From assembly GCA_015654595.1 (NCBI GenBank), contig JAATGQ010000155.1:81817-145816 (forward strand): a stretch of 64,000 bases of DNA. The letters are read 5' to 3'. Position numbers and translations under genes: made by a program. Shown piece after piece: positions 25,736 through 34,931 of this stretch. This DNA comes from Chitinophagales bacterium (GTDB lineage: Bacteria > Bacteroidota > Bacteroidia > Chitinophagales > Chitinophagaceae). How positions within the stretch are numbered: the stretch's first letter is position 1; each line of letters opens with the position of its first letter. The notes beneath the pieces were generated by a model that saw only the letters and a program-made list of their open reading frames with translations, searched no databases and had not been told where the DNA came from.

Positions 25736-28700
25736 ATGAAAAAAGTAGCGATAGCGCTTTCTTTATTACTGGCGTTGACATACGCCGGGTTCGCCCAAAA
25801 AAGCCGGTTGACGGGGATTGTCCGTTCGGCGAAAGACAGCAGTATACTGGCTGGTGTCTCTATTCAAATCAAGGGTTTGACAAAAGGCGGCGGCGTGACC
25901 GATATGGAAGGTCAGTTTGTCATTACTGCGCCGGATGACGCGGTGCTGGTCTTTTCTGCGGTTGGTTATTCCGCGGCCGAAGTTCCGATGTCCGGCAAGA
26001 CAAAAGTTACCATATTCCTTGTTCCCGGCGAGAAGACCCAGCTGAATGAAGTAGTCGTTACGACGGCATTGGGTATCAAGAAGCAGCAGAAGACCCTGGG
26101 TTATGCTGTCCAGGAGGTCAATGGGGATGTGCTGGCCAAGACCAAGACGCCTACGGCGGCTGGTGGGTTGACCGGTAAGGTTGCGGGTCTGGACATTACC
26201 AATACCACCGATCTTTTTCAGAATCCGGGTATTACGCTGCGTGGTGTAACGCCGTTGATCGTTATCGACGGGATACCCGATCCCGACGCCGATCCGTACA
26301 AGCTGAATGCCGATGATATCGAGAGTATTTCCGTGTTGAAAGGGCCTGCTGCCGGCGCTTTGTATGGTTCGATGGGGATCAATGGAGCTATCCTGTATAC
26401 AACAAAAAAGGGTAAACGCAGCCAGCTGAACGTGGAGGTAAATTCCTCCACCCTGTTCCAGACTGGTTATACCGTTGTCCCTAAGGTTCAGCATACCTAT
26501 GGTGACGGCGACCAGGGTACTTATGCTTATGTCGACGGTTCCGGTAACGGAACAGAGGGCGGCGGATGGATCTGGGGGCCAAAGTTGGATCAGAAGGATG
26601 CCAGCACGCCAAGCGGTTATTATGAAACGACGCAGTACAACAGCCCGGTCGACCCGGCTACTGGTAAGCTACTGCCTTTGCCCTGGCTGTCGAGGGGTAA
26701 AGACAATATCAAGAATTTTTTCGAGACGGGTATCCTGTCGACGAACAGCGTTTCTGCGACGATGGGCGGGGACAAAGGGTCGTTCCGTATCTCCGCTAAC
26801 AATATCTATCAGAAGGGGGTTGTGCCGAATACCGGCGTGAACAATACCTCCTTTTCTGTTGGCGGCAACTATGCTTTGTCTCCGAGACTGAACGTGGACA
26901 CCAAGCTGACCTTTGACAAGGAGTATTCCAATAACTATCCGACGGTTGGTTATGGACCGCAGAACTATCTTTATAACCTGATCCTGTGGATCGGTCCGGA
27001 TATCGATATCCGTGATCTGAAGAACTATTGGATCAAGGGAGAAGAGGGGCTGCAGCAGCGCAACTATAACTTATCCTGGTATAACAACCCGTATTTTATG
27101 GCTAACCAGCTGTTGAACGGGTACAGAAAAAACAACATGTTCGGCCAGGCGACATTTGATTACCGGATCTACCGGGATCTGTCTTTGAAATTCCGCAACG
27201 GCTTTAACCAATACTCCGTGGACCAGGATTATAAGGAGCCTTATAGCTATGTCGCATACTCCTATATTTCGAAGGGTAACTACAGCGAAACCAATTCGAA
27301 CTACTTCGATATCAACAGTGACCTGATCCTTAGCTACCATCACACGATCAATGACAATCTGAAGGTCAATGCAACGGCAGGGGCGGCAAACAACTACCGG
27401 AACTACAAGTCGGCCTACACGACCACGGATGGGCTTACGATCCCGGGTTTCTATAACCTGGCGAACTCTACGAATCCGTTGAAGGCTACGAGTACGCTGC
27501 AGGAGCGTCGTCAGGCCAGCGGGTATGGCATGCTGGATATCGAGGCGTTGAACTTCCTCTATCTTTCTTTGACGGGCCGGTATGACAAGACCAGTACGTT
27601 GCCGACCAGTCACAATGGTTATTTCTATCCTTCTGCGGGTATTGCTGCGGTTCTTTCCGATGTGCTGAAGCTGCCCGAGGTCATCTCTTTCTTAAAGGCA
27701 AGGGCTTCCTGGGCAAAGGTGAACTCCGGGTCGATCGATCCAAACAACCCCTATGCGCACCTGATGACCTATTCGATCGGCACCAAGTGGAACACAACGC
27801 CATCGCTGACCTGGCCTTCTACTTTTGTACCTTCCAATCTTATTCCGAATACGGTAGTATCCGGCGAATATGGAGTAGTGCTGGGGTTGTTGAAAAACAG
27901 GATCAATATCGATGCGACCTGGTTCCGGAATGTAGAATCCAACAACTTTATTCCTGTAAAGTTTTCGCAAGCCAGCGGGTATACCAATTCTATCGAGAAT
28001 GCGGATGTTTTTGTCAGGAGGGGCTGGGAGTTTGTGATCAGCGGTACGCCGGTGAAGACCCGTGATTTCAAGTGGGAAACCGGCTTCAACTTCAGCAACA
28101 ACCATGAGTGGCTGAAGAAGTCGACCGAGTCTGCGGATGGCTGGGTTGCCAGCTATACGGATCACTACAGCGGCGTTGCGCACCAAGTCAAGGAAGGGCA
28201 GCGGACAGACATCATTTACATTTCGCAGGCTCGTACGCCGGATGGCAAGGCTATCTACGGTACGAACGGGATGCAGGCAACGGCTGCATTTGCGCAGCCT
28301 TATGGTACTGCCGCTCCCAAGTGGATCTATGGCTGGCAGAATACCTTTTCCTATAAGAGCGTGTCGCTTAGCGTTTCTGTCGATGGTCGTCTGGGCGGTC
28401 TGATCTATTCTACGACCAACCAGAAAATGTGGTGGGGCGGTACGGCGCCCGGAACGGTCAATAAATACCGGGATGACGCGAATGCGGGGAACAGCACGTA
28501 TATCGGACCTGGCGTTGTGGTTACCGGTGGCAGCGTATCGTATGACAGCCATGGCAAGATCATCTCCGATGACCGCAAATACGCCACGAACACGACGGCT
28601 GTCAACTATATCAGCTTTATGCAGACGACCAGCGGCGCGATGCTGAATCACTATTACTACTACAGCGGCACTTATCTGAAACTTCGGGAGATCGTGCTGA

Positions 28701-28879
28701 CCTACAACCTGCCTTCGAGCTGGGTGAAGGGCGCGTTCAAGTCTGCATCAGCATCCTTCGTTGCAAACAATCTTTTTATCTGGGCAAAGCTGCCGAACGT
28801 AGATCCGGATGCAACGGCCGATAACCTGCAGACGCCTTCGATGAGAAGTCTTGGTTTTAACATCAACTTTAAATTCTAA
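25736..28879 (+). CDS. SusC/RagA-family TonB-dependent transporter (second locus)
   Basis: 1,047 residues with signal peptide MKKVAIALSLLLALTYAGFA. The carboxypeptidase-regulatory-like domain (LTGIVRSAKDSSILAGVSIQ) is followed by the plug with LNEVVVTTALGIKKQQKTLG, TPLIVIDGIPDPDAD and ISVLKGPAAGALYGSMGING. The barrel ends with PSMRSLGFNINFKF. In the plug the usual LKDASATAIYGSRG is LKGPAAGALYGSMG, a variant seen in one SusC branch. It pairs with the SusD 5 bp downstream and is transcribed with a phosphodiesterase-like gene. The cargo may therefore be a phosphate-containing compound, but that is only inferred from the neighbour. Confidence 0.92.
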   Translation: MKKVAIALSLLLALTYAGFAQKSRLTGIVRSAKDSSILAGVSIQIKGLTKGGGVTDMEGQFVITAPDDAVLVFSAVGYSAAEVPMSGKTKVTIFLVPGEKTQLNEVVVTTALGIKKQQKTLGYAVQEVNGDVLAKTKTPTAAGGLTGKVAGLDITNTTDLFQNPGITLRGVTPLIVIDGIPDPDADPYKLNADDIESISVLKGPAAGALYGSMGINGAILYTTKKGKRSQLNVEVNSSTLFQTGYTVVPKVQHTYGDGDQGTYAYVDGSGNGTEGGGWIWGPKLDQKDASTPSGYYETTQYNSPVDPATGKLLPLPWLSRGKDNIKNFFETGILSTNSVSATMGGDKGSFRISANNIYQKGVVPNTGVNNTSFSVGGNYALSPRLNVDTKLTFDKEYSNNYPTVGYGPQNYLYNLILWIGPDIDIRDLKNYWIKGEEGLQQRNYNLSWYNNPYFMANQLLNGYRKNNMFGQATFDYRIYRDLSLKFRNGFNQYSVDQDYKEPYSYVAYSYISKGNYSETNSNYFDINSDLILSYHHTINDNLKVNATAGAANNYRNYKSAYTTTDGLTIPGFYNLANSTNPLKATSTLQERRQASGYGMLDIEALNFLYLSLTGRYDKTSTLPTSHNGYFYPSAGIAAVLSDVLKLPEVISFLKARASWAKVNSGSIDPNNPYAHLMTYSIGTKWNTTPSLTWPSTFVPSNLIPNTVVSGEYGVVLGLLKNRINIDATWFRNVESNNFIPVKFSQASGYTNSIENADVFVRRGWEFVISGTPVKTRDFKWETGFNFSNNHEWLKKSTESADGWVASYTDHYSGVAHQVKEGQRTDIIYISQARTPDGKAIYGTNGMQATAAFAQPYGTAAPKWIYGWQNTFSYKSVSLSVSVDGRLGGLIYSTTNQKMWWGGTAPGTVNKYRDDANAGNSTYIGPGVVVTGGSVSYDSHGKIISDDRKYATNTTAVNYISFMQTTSGAMLNHYYYYSGTYLKLREIVLTYNLPSSWVKGAFKSASASFVANNLFIWAKLPNVDPDATADNLQTPSMRSLGFNINFKF

Positions 28880-28883
28880 ACAT

Positions 28884-30365
28884 ATGAGAAGTTTAAAGAT
28901 AATTTCTATCCTTGTATTTATTGCGGCGCTTAGTTCGTGCAAGAAGTTCTCGGACTTTCAAACCAATCCGAACAGTCCTACACAGACGGACCCTGCCTTG
29001 TTGCTGACGGCAATTGAAGAGAATGCGTTCAACACGATCGATGTGGAGGCCAGCCTTGCCTGCCGGCAGCTGGATTATACCCTTTCCGCTGATGACGATC
29101 AGTATTATAACTGGCAGCGGGGCAGCTATAGCTATACCTGGGTGAGCCAGACGGTGCGGATGGAGCAGGAGGCTGCGCGGGTTGGCAAGACGAACTTTCG
29201 TTATATTGCCAAGTTCCTGAGGGCTGTTTATATCATCAATATGACGCAGCAGTTTGGGGATATTCCTTATTCTCAGATGATGAAAGCGCTGACTACCGGC
29301 AGCACCGATTCTTCGGCGATAAAGCCTGCCTATGACAAGCAGGAGAGCATTTACCTGGCGGTGTTAAATGACCTGAAGATTGCCAGCGATTCTTTGTCCA
29401 CGACGGCGACTGTGATCAATGGCGATATCATTTATAACGGGGATATCACCTCCTGGAAGAAGCTGATCAATTCCTATACCCTTCGGGTCCTGATGAGTCT
29501 CTCCGGAAAGACGTCGGATGCGACGTTGAATGTCCAGCAGCGTTTCAACGATATCGTTTCCAATCCTACGCAGTATCCGGTCTTCGCGTCCAATTCCGAT
29601 AATGGCCAGCTGCCTTTTTATAATATCACGGGTAACCAGTATGTGTATTATAACAACAATGCGATGAAGACGAACTATTACCTGGATAGCTCGTTTGTAA
29701 ACATATTGAAGGATCTGAACGACCCCCGCCTCTTTACTTTTGGAGCGCCGACGACGGCTTCCAATCTTCCCGGTCGTGACTTCAGCGCTTATGACGGCCT
29801 GGTGGGCAGTGCGCCGCTGGCGTACAATATCGCGAAAGCGGGTGCAGGCAAGGCTTCGCAGATCAATCACCGGTATGCATATGATCCGATCAATGAGCCC
29901 AGCGTGTTGATGGGGTATCCCGAACTGCAGTTCATCCTGGCGGAGGGTGCGTTTCGTGGTTGGATCACAGGAGACGCCAATACCTATTACAAGCAGGGAG
30001 TACAGGCGGCGCTGAATTTCTCCAATTACAACGATACCTCGTATACGGCTACGGATATCTCCAATTACCTGGCACAACCGGCTGTCGCCCTACAGCCGGG
30101 TACAGAATTGCAGCAGATCATCACGCAGAAGTATATCAATATGTTTATGAACACGGGCTGGCAGCCTTTCTTCGAGCAAAGACGGACGGGATATCCTACC
30201 TTCGACGTGTCGGGCGCAGGGGTATTGAACGGCGGAAAGATCCCCAAGCGTTGGATGTATCCTTCGGATGAGTATACGACCAATGCGACCAATGTTCAGA
30301 ATGCGGTGAATAGTCAATACAATGGCTCGGATGATGTCAACGGGGTCATGTGGTTACTCCAATAA
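28884..30365 (+). CDS. SusD-like surface lipoprotein (second locus)
   Basis: 494 residues from the ATG at 28884, 5 bp after the susC2 stop. An in-frame TTG at 28851 would overlap susC2 and add residues before the signal. The lipoprotein signal is MRSLKIISILVFIAALSSC (Cys19), then KKFSDFQTNPNSPTQTDPAL, the start typical of the SusD/RagB-like group 2 (SusD_2) family. The C-terminal half has ILAEGAFRGWITGDANTYYK and a final QRRTGYPTFD/IPKRWMYPSDEYTTN block, also typical of that group. It captures substrate at the cell surface for the SusC encoded just upstream. Confidence 0.9.
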   Translation: MRSLKIISILVFIAALSSCKKFSDFQTNPNSPTQTDPALLLTAIEENAFNTIDVEASLACRQLDYTLSADDDQYYNWQRGSYSYTWVSQTVRMEQEAARVGKTNFRYIAKFLRAVYIINMTQQFGDIPYSQMMKALTTGSTDSSAIKPAYDKQESIYLAVLNDLKIASDSLSTTATVINGDIIYNGDITSWKKLINSYTLRVLMSLSGKTSDATLNVQQRFNDIVSNPTQYPVFASNSDNGQLPFYNITGNQYVYYNNNAMKTNYYLDSSFVNILKDLNDPRLFTFGAPTTASNLPGRDFSAYDGLVGSAPLAYNIAKAGAGKASQINHRYAYDPINEPSVLMGYPELQFILAEGAFRGWITGDANTYYKQGVQAALNFSNYNDTSYTATDISNYLAQPAVALQPGTELQQIITQKYINMFMNTGWQPFFEQRRTGYPTFDVSGAGVLNGGKIPKRWMYPSDEYTTNATNVQNAVNSQYNGSDDVNGVMWLLQ

Positions 30366-30375
30366 ATTATAAATT

Positions 30376-31632
30376 ATGAAGAAAAGTATTTTATTTATAG
30401 GCGTAATGCTGGCTGGTCTGGCCGGCATTGCGCAGCCGGTACAGAAAGTAGTGTTTGTGATCGCCGACGGCATTCCCGCCGATGTTATCCGGAAACTGCA
30501 TCTGCCGCACCTGGATAGTATTGCCGCGTCTGCGCGTTTCCTGGATGGACGCGTGGGCGGAGGTTTGACCGATGCGCATGTTGGCGGCGAGAAGGGCGGC
30601 TATTCGCAAACGCCGACGATCTCTGCGGTTGGATATAACAGCCTGCTGACGGGGACATGGGTCAACAAGCACAATGTGTGGGACAATGATATTGCGGCCC
30701 CGGATTATAACTACTGGACGATCTTCCGCTTTTTCAAGCAGCAGTATCCGCAAAAGAAGGCGGCGGTTTATTCCAGCTGGGAAGACAATCGCACGAAGCT
30801 GGTTGGCGAAGGGCTTGCGCAGACGGGCGGTCTGAAGCTGGACGGTCATTATGATGGTCTGGAGCTGGACACGGCGCATTTCCCGCATGACAAGGGCCGG
30901 GATTTTATGCACCGGATAGACGAGTCGGTCGTAGATCATGCATCCGAAGGCATTCGTCAGGATGCGCCCGATCTGTCGTGGGTTTATCTCGAGTATACCG
31001 ATGATATGGGGCACATGTATGGGGACAGTCCCCAGTTCTATACCGCGGTTGAGATGATGGATGCGCAGATGGGAAGGCTTTGGGCTGCGATAAAGTACCG
31101 GGAAGCGAATTTCAACGAGAAGTGGACCATCTTTATAACAACCGATCATGGACGCACGGCTTCCAATGGAAAGGGGCATGGCGGCCAGAGTGATCGCGAG
31201 AGAGGAACCTGGATCGTCACCAATGCCTCGGGCCTGAATACCTACTTTGCCACGGGCAATCCGGGTATCGTGGACATCATGCCGTCGATGGCAAAGATCC
31301 TCGGCGTTAAAATTCCACGTGAACAGCTGATGGAAGTCGATGGCATTTCGCTGGTCGGTCCTTTGTCTGCCATTCATCCGAATGCCGTTTTGCAGGACGG
31401 AAAGATCACGGTGAGCTGGGAGACGGTTAAGCCAAAGGGAAAGGCGAAGATCTGGCTGGCGACGACGAATCAGTTCAAGACCGGCGGAAAGGACGAGTAT
31501 GTGCTGGCGGCAACGGTACCGGTGGCACAGGGCAGGGCGGTGATCGGCGTTAAGCCTGGCGGGATCTATAAGGTGGTCGTTGAGGCGCCGGATAATGACC
31601 TGAATCGCTGGATCGTGGTTGGCGCGAAATAG
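30376..31632 (+). CDS. Alkaline-phosphatase-superfamily (NPP-type) phosphodiesterase, secreted
   Basis: 418 residues with signal peptide MKKSILFIGVMLAGLAGIAQ. It has the metal-binding layout of the alkaline phosphatase superfamily: VVFVIADGIPADVI near residue 30, a nucleophile region SQTPTISAVGYNSLLTGTW, EYTDDMGHMYGDS, TIFITTDHGRT and GKGHGGQSDRERGTW. This fits nucleotide-pyrophosphatase/phosphodiesterase-like enzymes, which split phosphodiester or phosphate-ester bonds using two zinc ions. The C-terminal 90 residues form a beta domain (KITVSWETVKPKGKAKIWLA). It is the last gene of the TetR-controlled susC2-susD2 operon and is followed by a strong terminator. It probably processes in the periplasm what SusCD2 brings in. 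Confidence 0.85.
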   Translation: MKKSILFIGVMLAGLAGIAQPVQKVVFVIADGIPADVIRKLHLPHLDSIAASARFLDGRVGGGLTDAHVGGEKGGYSQTPTISAVGYNSLLTGTWVNKHNVWDNDIAAPDYNYWTIFRFFKQQYPQKKAAVYSSWEDNRTKLVGEGLAQTGGLKLDGHYDGLELDTAHFPHDKGRDFMHRIDESVVDHASEGIRQDAPDLSWVYLEYTDDMGHMYGDSPQFYTAVEMMDAQMGRLWAAIKYREANFNEKWTIFITTDHGRTASNGKGHGGQSDRERGTWIVTNASGLNTYFATGNPGIVDIMPSMAKILGVKIPREQLMEVDGISLVGPLSAIHPNAVLQDGKITVSWETVKPKGKAKIWLATTNQFKTGGKDEYVLAATVPVAQGRAVIGVKPGGIYKVVVEAPDNDLNRWIVVGAK

Positions 31633-31658
31633 TTTGACAGGATCACGTTACATATAGC

Positions 31659-31690
31659 GGCCCCCGGGTTTGTCCCGGGGGCCTTTTATT
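31659..31690 (+). terminator. Strong intrinsic terminator after the susC2 operon
   Basis: A 10-bp perfect G+C stem (GGCCCCCGGG with its complement) closes the loop TTTGT and is followed by TTTTATT. It lies 27 bp after the phosphodiesterase stop codon and just ahead of the UvrA-like gene (start 31706), so that gene needs its own promoter; I see no clear one. Confidence 0.9.
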
Positions 31691-31705
31691 TGCGATATTT
31701 GCAGT

Positions 31706-34273
31706 ATGGAAAAAAGATTGGATCCGGATAAAGGCTTTGTGGTGGTAAGGGGTGCAAGGGAGCATAATTTGAAGAACGTTAGTCTGAAGATCCCGAGGGA
31801 TGCGTTGGTGGTATTTACTGGGGTGTCGGGTTCGGGGAAGTCGAGTCTGGCGTTTGGGACGCTGTACGCGGAAGCGCAGCGTCGCTACTTAGAGTCGGTA
31901 AGTCCTTATGCGAGGCGGTTGTTTCATCAGATGCCTGTTCCTCAGGTGGATGCGGTGGAAGGGCTGCCGCCGGCGGTTGCTTTGCAACAACAGAAGGGGG
32001 GTGTGTCGACAAGGTCTTCTGTTGGCTCGGTGACGACGATCTCGAATTTGCTTCGGATGCTTTATTCCCGTGCGGGCGATTATCCAAAGGGGCAGGGGAT
32101 TGTTTATGCGGAGGGGTTCTCACCCAATACGCCGGAGGGCGCCTGTCCGAATTGTCATGGGTTGGGGAAGGTTTATGAGGTGACGGAGCAATCGATGGTG
32201 CCGGATGATTCATTGACGATACGGGAGAGGGCTGTAGCCGCCTGGCCGACGGCCTGGCAGGGGCAGAACCTTAGAGATATCCTGACGACGATGGGGTATG
32301 ATGTGGATGTACCCTGGCGGCAGCTGCCGAAAAAGGTTCGGGATTGGATCCTGTTTACGGAGGAGACGCCGACGGTGCCGGTTTATCCGGGGTTTACGAA
32401 GGAAGAGGTACAGCAGGCGATCAAGCGGAAGATGGAGCCGGGGTATATGGGGACGTTTACGGGCGCGAGGCGGTATGTGCTGCATACCTTTAGTAATTCC
32501 CAGAGCGCGCTGATGAAGAGGCGGGTGTCGCAGTATATGGTTAGTAGTTTGTGCCCGGTTTGTAAGGGGAAGCGGCTGCGCGCGGAGTCGCTGGCGGTAA
32601 AGTTTGCGGGGTTGGATATTGCGGATATGTCGAGATTGCCGTTAAAGGGGTTGGTGGAGATCTTTCGGCCTTATGCGACCGGGTCGGCTGCAGGGCCTGG
32701 CGGTGCTGCTGCGACGATTTCCGGCGGGGAGGCAACGGATGTTGTGGCCGGCGCGAGGAATGAAAAGACGATCGTTGCGGAGCGGATCGCCGCGGATATG
32801 GCGGCGCGGCTGAACGTGTTGCTGGATCTGGGGCTTGGTTATCTGAGTCTGGAGCGCAGCACGCCTACTTTGTCGCCGGGCGAGTTGCAGCGGCTGCGCC
32901 TGGCAACACAGGTGTATAGTAATCTTTTTGGGGTGGTATATGTTTTGGATGAGCCATCTGCGGGTCTGCATCCTTCGGACACGGAGGCTTTGCTACGGGC
33001 TTTGGACAAATTGAAAGCATCGGGTAATTCCTTATTTGTCGTGGAGCATGAGATCGAGATCATCCGTCATGCCGATTGGGTGGTGGATGTGGGTCCGAAT
33101 GCGGGCGAGAATGGCGGGGAGATCCTTTATAGCGGTCCGTTGGAGGGGCTGCGAAACGTGGATGCATCCTATACGCGGGAGTATTTGTTCGATGAATCGG
33201 GTCTGGAAAAGCATTCGTATCGCGAGCCCCGCGGCTGGCTTCAACTTGACGGCGTTCGGATCAATAATCTCGATGGCCTTTCCGTTTCGTTTCCTTTAGG
33301 GGTATTAACGTCGGTAACGGGCGTATCGGGTTCAGGTAAGTCGAGCCTGGTGAGTCATGCGTTGGTGAACCTGGTTGCGGAAGGGCTTGGTCAGTCGGTG
33401 GAGGCTGTCGCTGAGGTTTCTTCGGAGGATGTGTTACAGGAGGATACGGCGCCATCGGCGGAAGGAAAGATTGCGGCGGGGATGGAGGCGATCAGGCGGC
33501 TTGTTGTTGTCGATCAGAAGCCCATCGGTCGGACGCCGAGGTCTAACCTGGCAACGTATACCGGGTTGTTTGACGGCGTTCGTAAGCTCTTTGCCGCGAC
33601 GAAGATGGCGAAGGCAAGGCATTATGATGCGGGACGCTTTTCCTTTAACGTGGGCAAGGGGCGCTGCAGCAATTGTGAGGGCGAGGGGTTTGTGATGGTG
33701 GAGCTTTTGTTTTTGCCGAGCGTATATGCGCCTTGTCCTGTCTGCGGGGGAACCCGTTACAATGCGGAGACGCTGGAAGTGACCTATAAGGGTAAAAATA
33801 TTGCCGAGGTGTTGCGGTTGAATGTAGACGAGGCGAGGGCCTTCTTTGTCGATGATGCGGTGATCAGCCGGGGGCTGGAGACCTTACAGGAGGTTGGGCT
33901 TGGCTATCTGCGGCTGGGGCAGCCGGCGACGGAGCTTTCCGGCGGCGAGGCGCAGCGGATCAAGCTGGCCACAGAGTTGCAGCGGCTGAGCCGGGGCAAT
34001 ACCTTGTATGTATTGGACGAGCCGACGACGGGGCTTCATCCTTCCGATGTGCGAAAGCTGGTGATCCAGCTGGATCGGTTAGTCGATGCCGGGAATACCG
34101 TGATCGTGGTGGAGCATGATATGGATGTGATCGGACGAAGCGATTGGGTGATTGATATCGGGCCCGGGGCCGGCGATGAAGGTGGAAAGGTCGTGGCGGC
34201 CGGGACGCCGGCGGAAGTGGCGAAAGCAGCGGGGAGTAAGACCGCGGGGTATTTGAGGAAGGTGGTGGGTTGA
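31706..34273 (+). CDS. UvrA-like excinuclease ATPase lacking the UvrB-binding domain
   Basis: 855 residues from the ATG at 31706; a TTG at 31670 would start inside the terminator stem. It has two ABC ATPase halves, each with Walker A GVSGSGKSSL. The ABC signatures are TLSPGELQRLRLA in the first half and LSGGEAQRIKLA in the second, with Walker B VLDEPSAGLHPSD and VLDEPTTGLHPSD. Zinc-finger cysteines lie in CPNCHGLG/CPVCKGK and CSNCEGEG/CPVCGGT. Normal UvrA is about 940 residues. Here the region right after SVTTISNLLRMLYSRAG runs directly into FSPNTPEGACPNC, so the UvrB-binding domain is missing. That matches UvrA2-type paralogues, which are linked to tolerance of DNA-acting compounds rather than standard UvrABC repair. 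A true uvrA is expected elsewhere in the genome. Confidence 0.88.
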   Translation: MEKRLDPDKGFVVVRGAREHNLKNVSLKIPRDALVVFTGVSGSGKSSLAFGTLYAEAQRRYLESVSPYARRLFHQMPVPQVDAVEGLPPAVALQQQKGGVSTRSSVGSVTTISNLLRMLYSRAGDYPKGQGIVYAEGFSPNTPEGACPNCHGLGKVYEVTEQSMVPDDSLTIRERAVAAWPTAWQGQNLRDILTTMGYDVDVPWRQLPKKVRDWILFTEETPTVPVYPGFTKEEVQQAIKRKMEPGYMGTFTGARRYVLHTFSNSQSALMKRRVSQYMVSSLCPVCKGKRLRAESLAVKFAGLDIADMSRLPLKGLVEIFRPYATGSAAGPGGAAATISGGEATDVVAGARNEKTIVAERIAADMAARLNVLLDLGLGYLSLERSTPTLSPGELQRLRLATQVYSNLFGVVYVLDEPSAGLHPSDTEALLRALDKLKASGNSLFVVEHEIEIIRHADWVVDVGPNAGENGGEILYSGPLEGLRNVDASYTREYLFDESGLEKHSYREPRGWLQLDGVRINNLDGLSVSFPLGVLTSVTGVSGSGKSSLVSHALVNLVAEGLGQSVEAVAEVSSEDVLQEDTAPSAEGKIAAGMEAIRRLVVVDQKPIGRTPRSNLATYTGLFDGVRKLFAATKMAKARHYDAGRFSFNVGKGRCSNCEGEGFVMVELLFLPSVYAPCPVCGGTRYNAETLEVTYKGKNIAEVLRLNVDEARAFFVDDAVISRGLETLQEVGLGYLRLGQPATELSGGEAQRIKLATELQRLSRGNTLYVLDEPTTGLHPSDVRKLVIQLDRLVDAGNTVIVVEHDMDVIGRSDWVIDIGPGAGDEGGKVVAAGTPAEVAKAAGSKTAGYLRKVVG

Positions 34274-34275
34274 TG

Positions 34276-34809
34276 TTACCAGATCTCTTTAAAATCAACA
34301 AAAGCGGAGCAATGGCCAAAAGAGAATTGATAAGAAAAATCCTTTCCTTTTTGGGCAAGCGAATACACGCCTTCCTTTAATTGGTAGACTTCTATCTCTT
34401 CGGTATCTGGGGCAATGATCAGATAATAGGGAATGCCTTGTGATTCGTAAATCGAATATTTTGTGTGCCTGTCTTTGACTGTTGTAGCTGGCGAAAGAAT
34501 CTCCACTACAAGAGCCGGAGCAAAATCAAGATATTTTTTGGATATCTCACCGCAAACGATCAGCATGTCGGGTTGCAGGATTGTGTCATCCGAAATTCGA
34601 TAATCTATAGGCTGATATGCCGAGCATTGCTTACAACTTTTAAGCTGAATGGTGAATTCTGTTCCCAGCGCCATAGCTATTTTTTGATGTTTTGGCACTG
34701 GCAAAGGACTCATGGCATAAGGAATTCCGTCAATTAACTCCCACTGCCCTTCCCACTGTTCGTAGTCGGCGTATGTATAATTTGGTAGTATTCTAACGGC
34801 GGATGGCAT
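34276..34809 (-). CDS. Uma2-family (DUF820) putative endonuclease
   Basis: 177 residues. Typical Uma2 features are YADYEQWEGQWELIDGIPYA at the start and PVPKHQKIAMAL. The PD-(D/E)xK-like active-site set follows: Asp in ILQPDMLIVC, Glu in LVVEILSPATTVKDR, and Lys in RHTKYSIYESQGIPYYLI. The family has a restriction-endonuclease fold and is very common in Cyanobacteria and Bacteroidota, but its biological role is unsettled. It is convergent with the UvrA-like gene, with only 2 bp between stops. A -7-like box TAATTTTG (minus strand, 34824-34831) lies 15 bp upstream of the start. Confidence 0.88.
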   Translation of the reverse strand: MPSAVRILPNYTYADYEQWEGQWELIDGIPYAMSPLPVPKHQKIAMALGTEFTIQLKSCKQCSAYQPIDYRISDDTILQPDMLIVCGEISKKYLDFAPALVVEILSPATTVKDRHTKYSIYESQGIPYYLIIAPDTEEIEVYQLKEGVYSLAQKGKDFSYQFSFGHCSAFVDFKEIW

Positions 34810-34868
34810 ATATTCAATTTAAGCAAAATTACTGGATAATTATGGTCTTTATCCTCGTTTGTTTGTCC

Positions 34869-34923
34869 ATCTGGATAGGTGTTCCGGCTATCCGGATGGG
34901 GTTGGTTATCAAGACGATAACCA
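34869..34923 (-). terminator. Two consecutive hairpins downstream of the aldo/keto reductase gene
   Basis: Hairpin one pairs TGGTTATC (34903-34910) with GATAACCA (34916-34923): an 8-bp perfect stem and 5-nt loop, 9 bp past the stop codon at 34932. Hairpin two pairs ATCTGGATAG (34869-34878) with CTATCCGGAT (34888-34897), with one mismatch. There is no clear U-tract, so this may be a weak or factor-assisted terminator. It ends the minus-strand operon from 40466. Confidence 0.5.
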
Positions 34924-34931
34924 GTGATATA

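Noticed and set aside
28851..28883. SusD2 start at TTG 28851
   Set aside because: It would overlap susC2 and place 11 residues before a proper lipoprotein signal that starts at ATG 28884.
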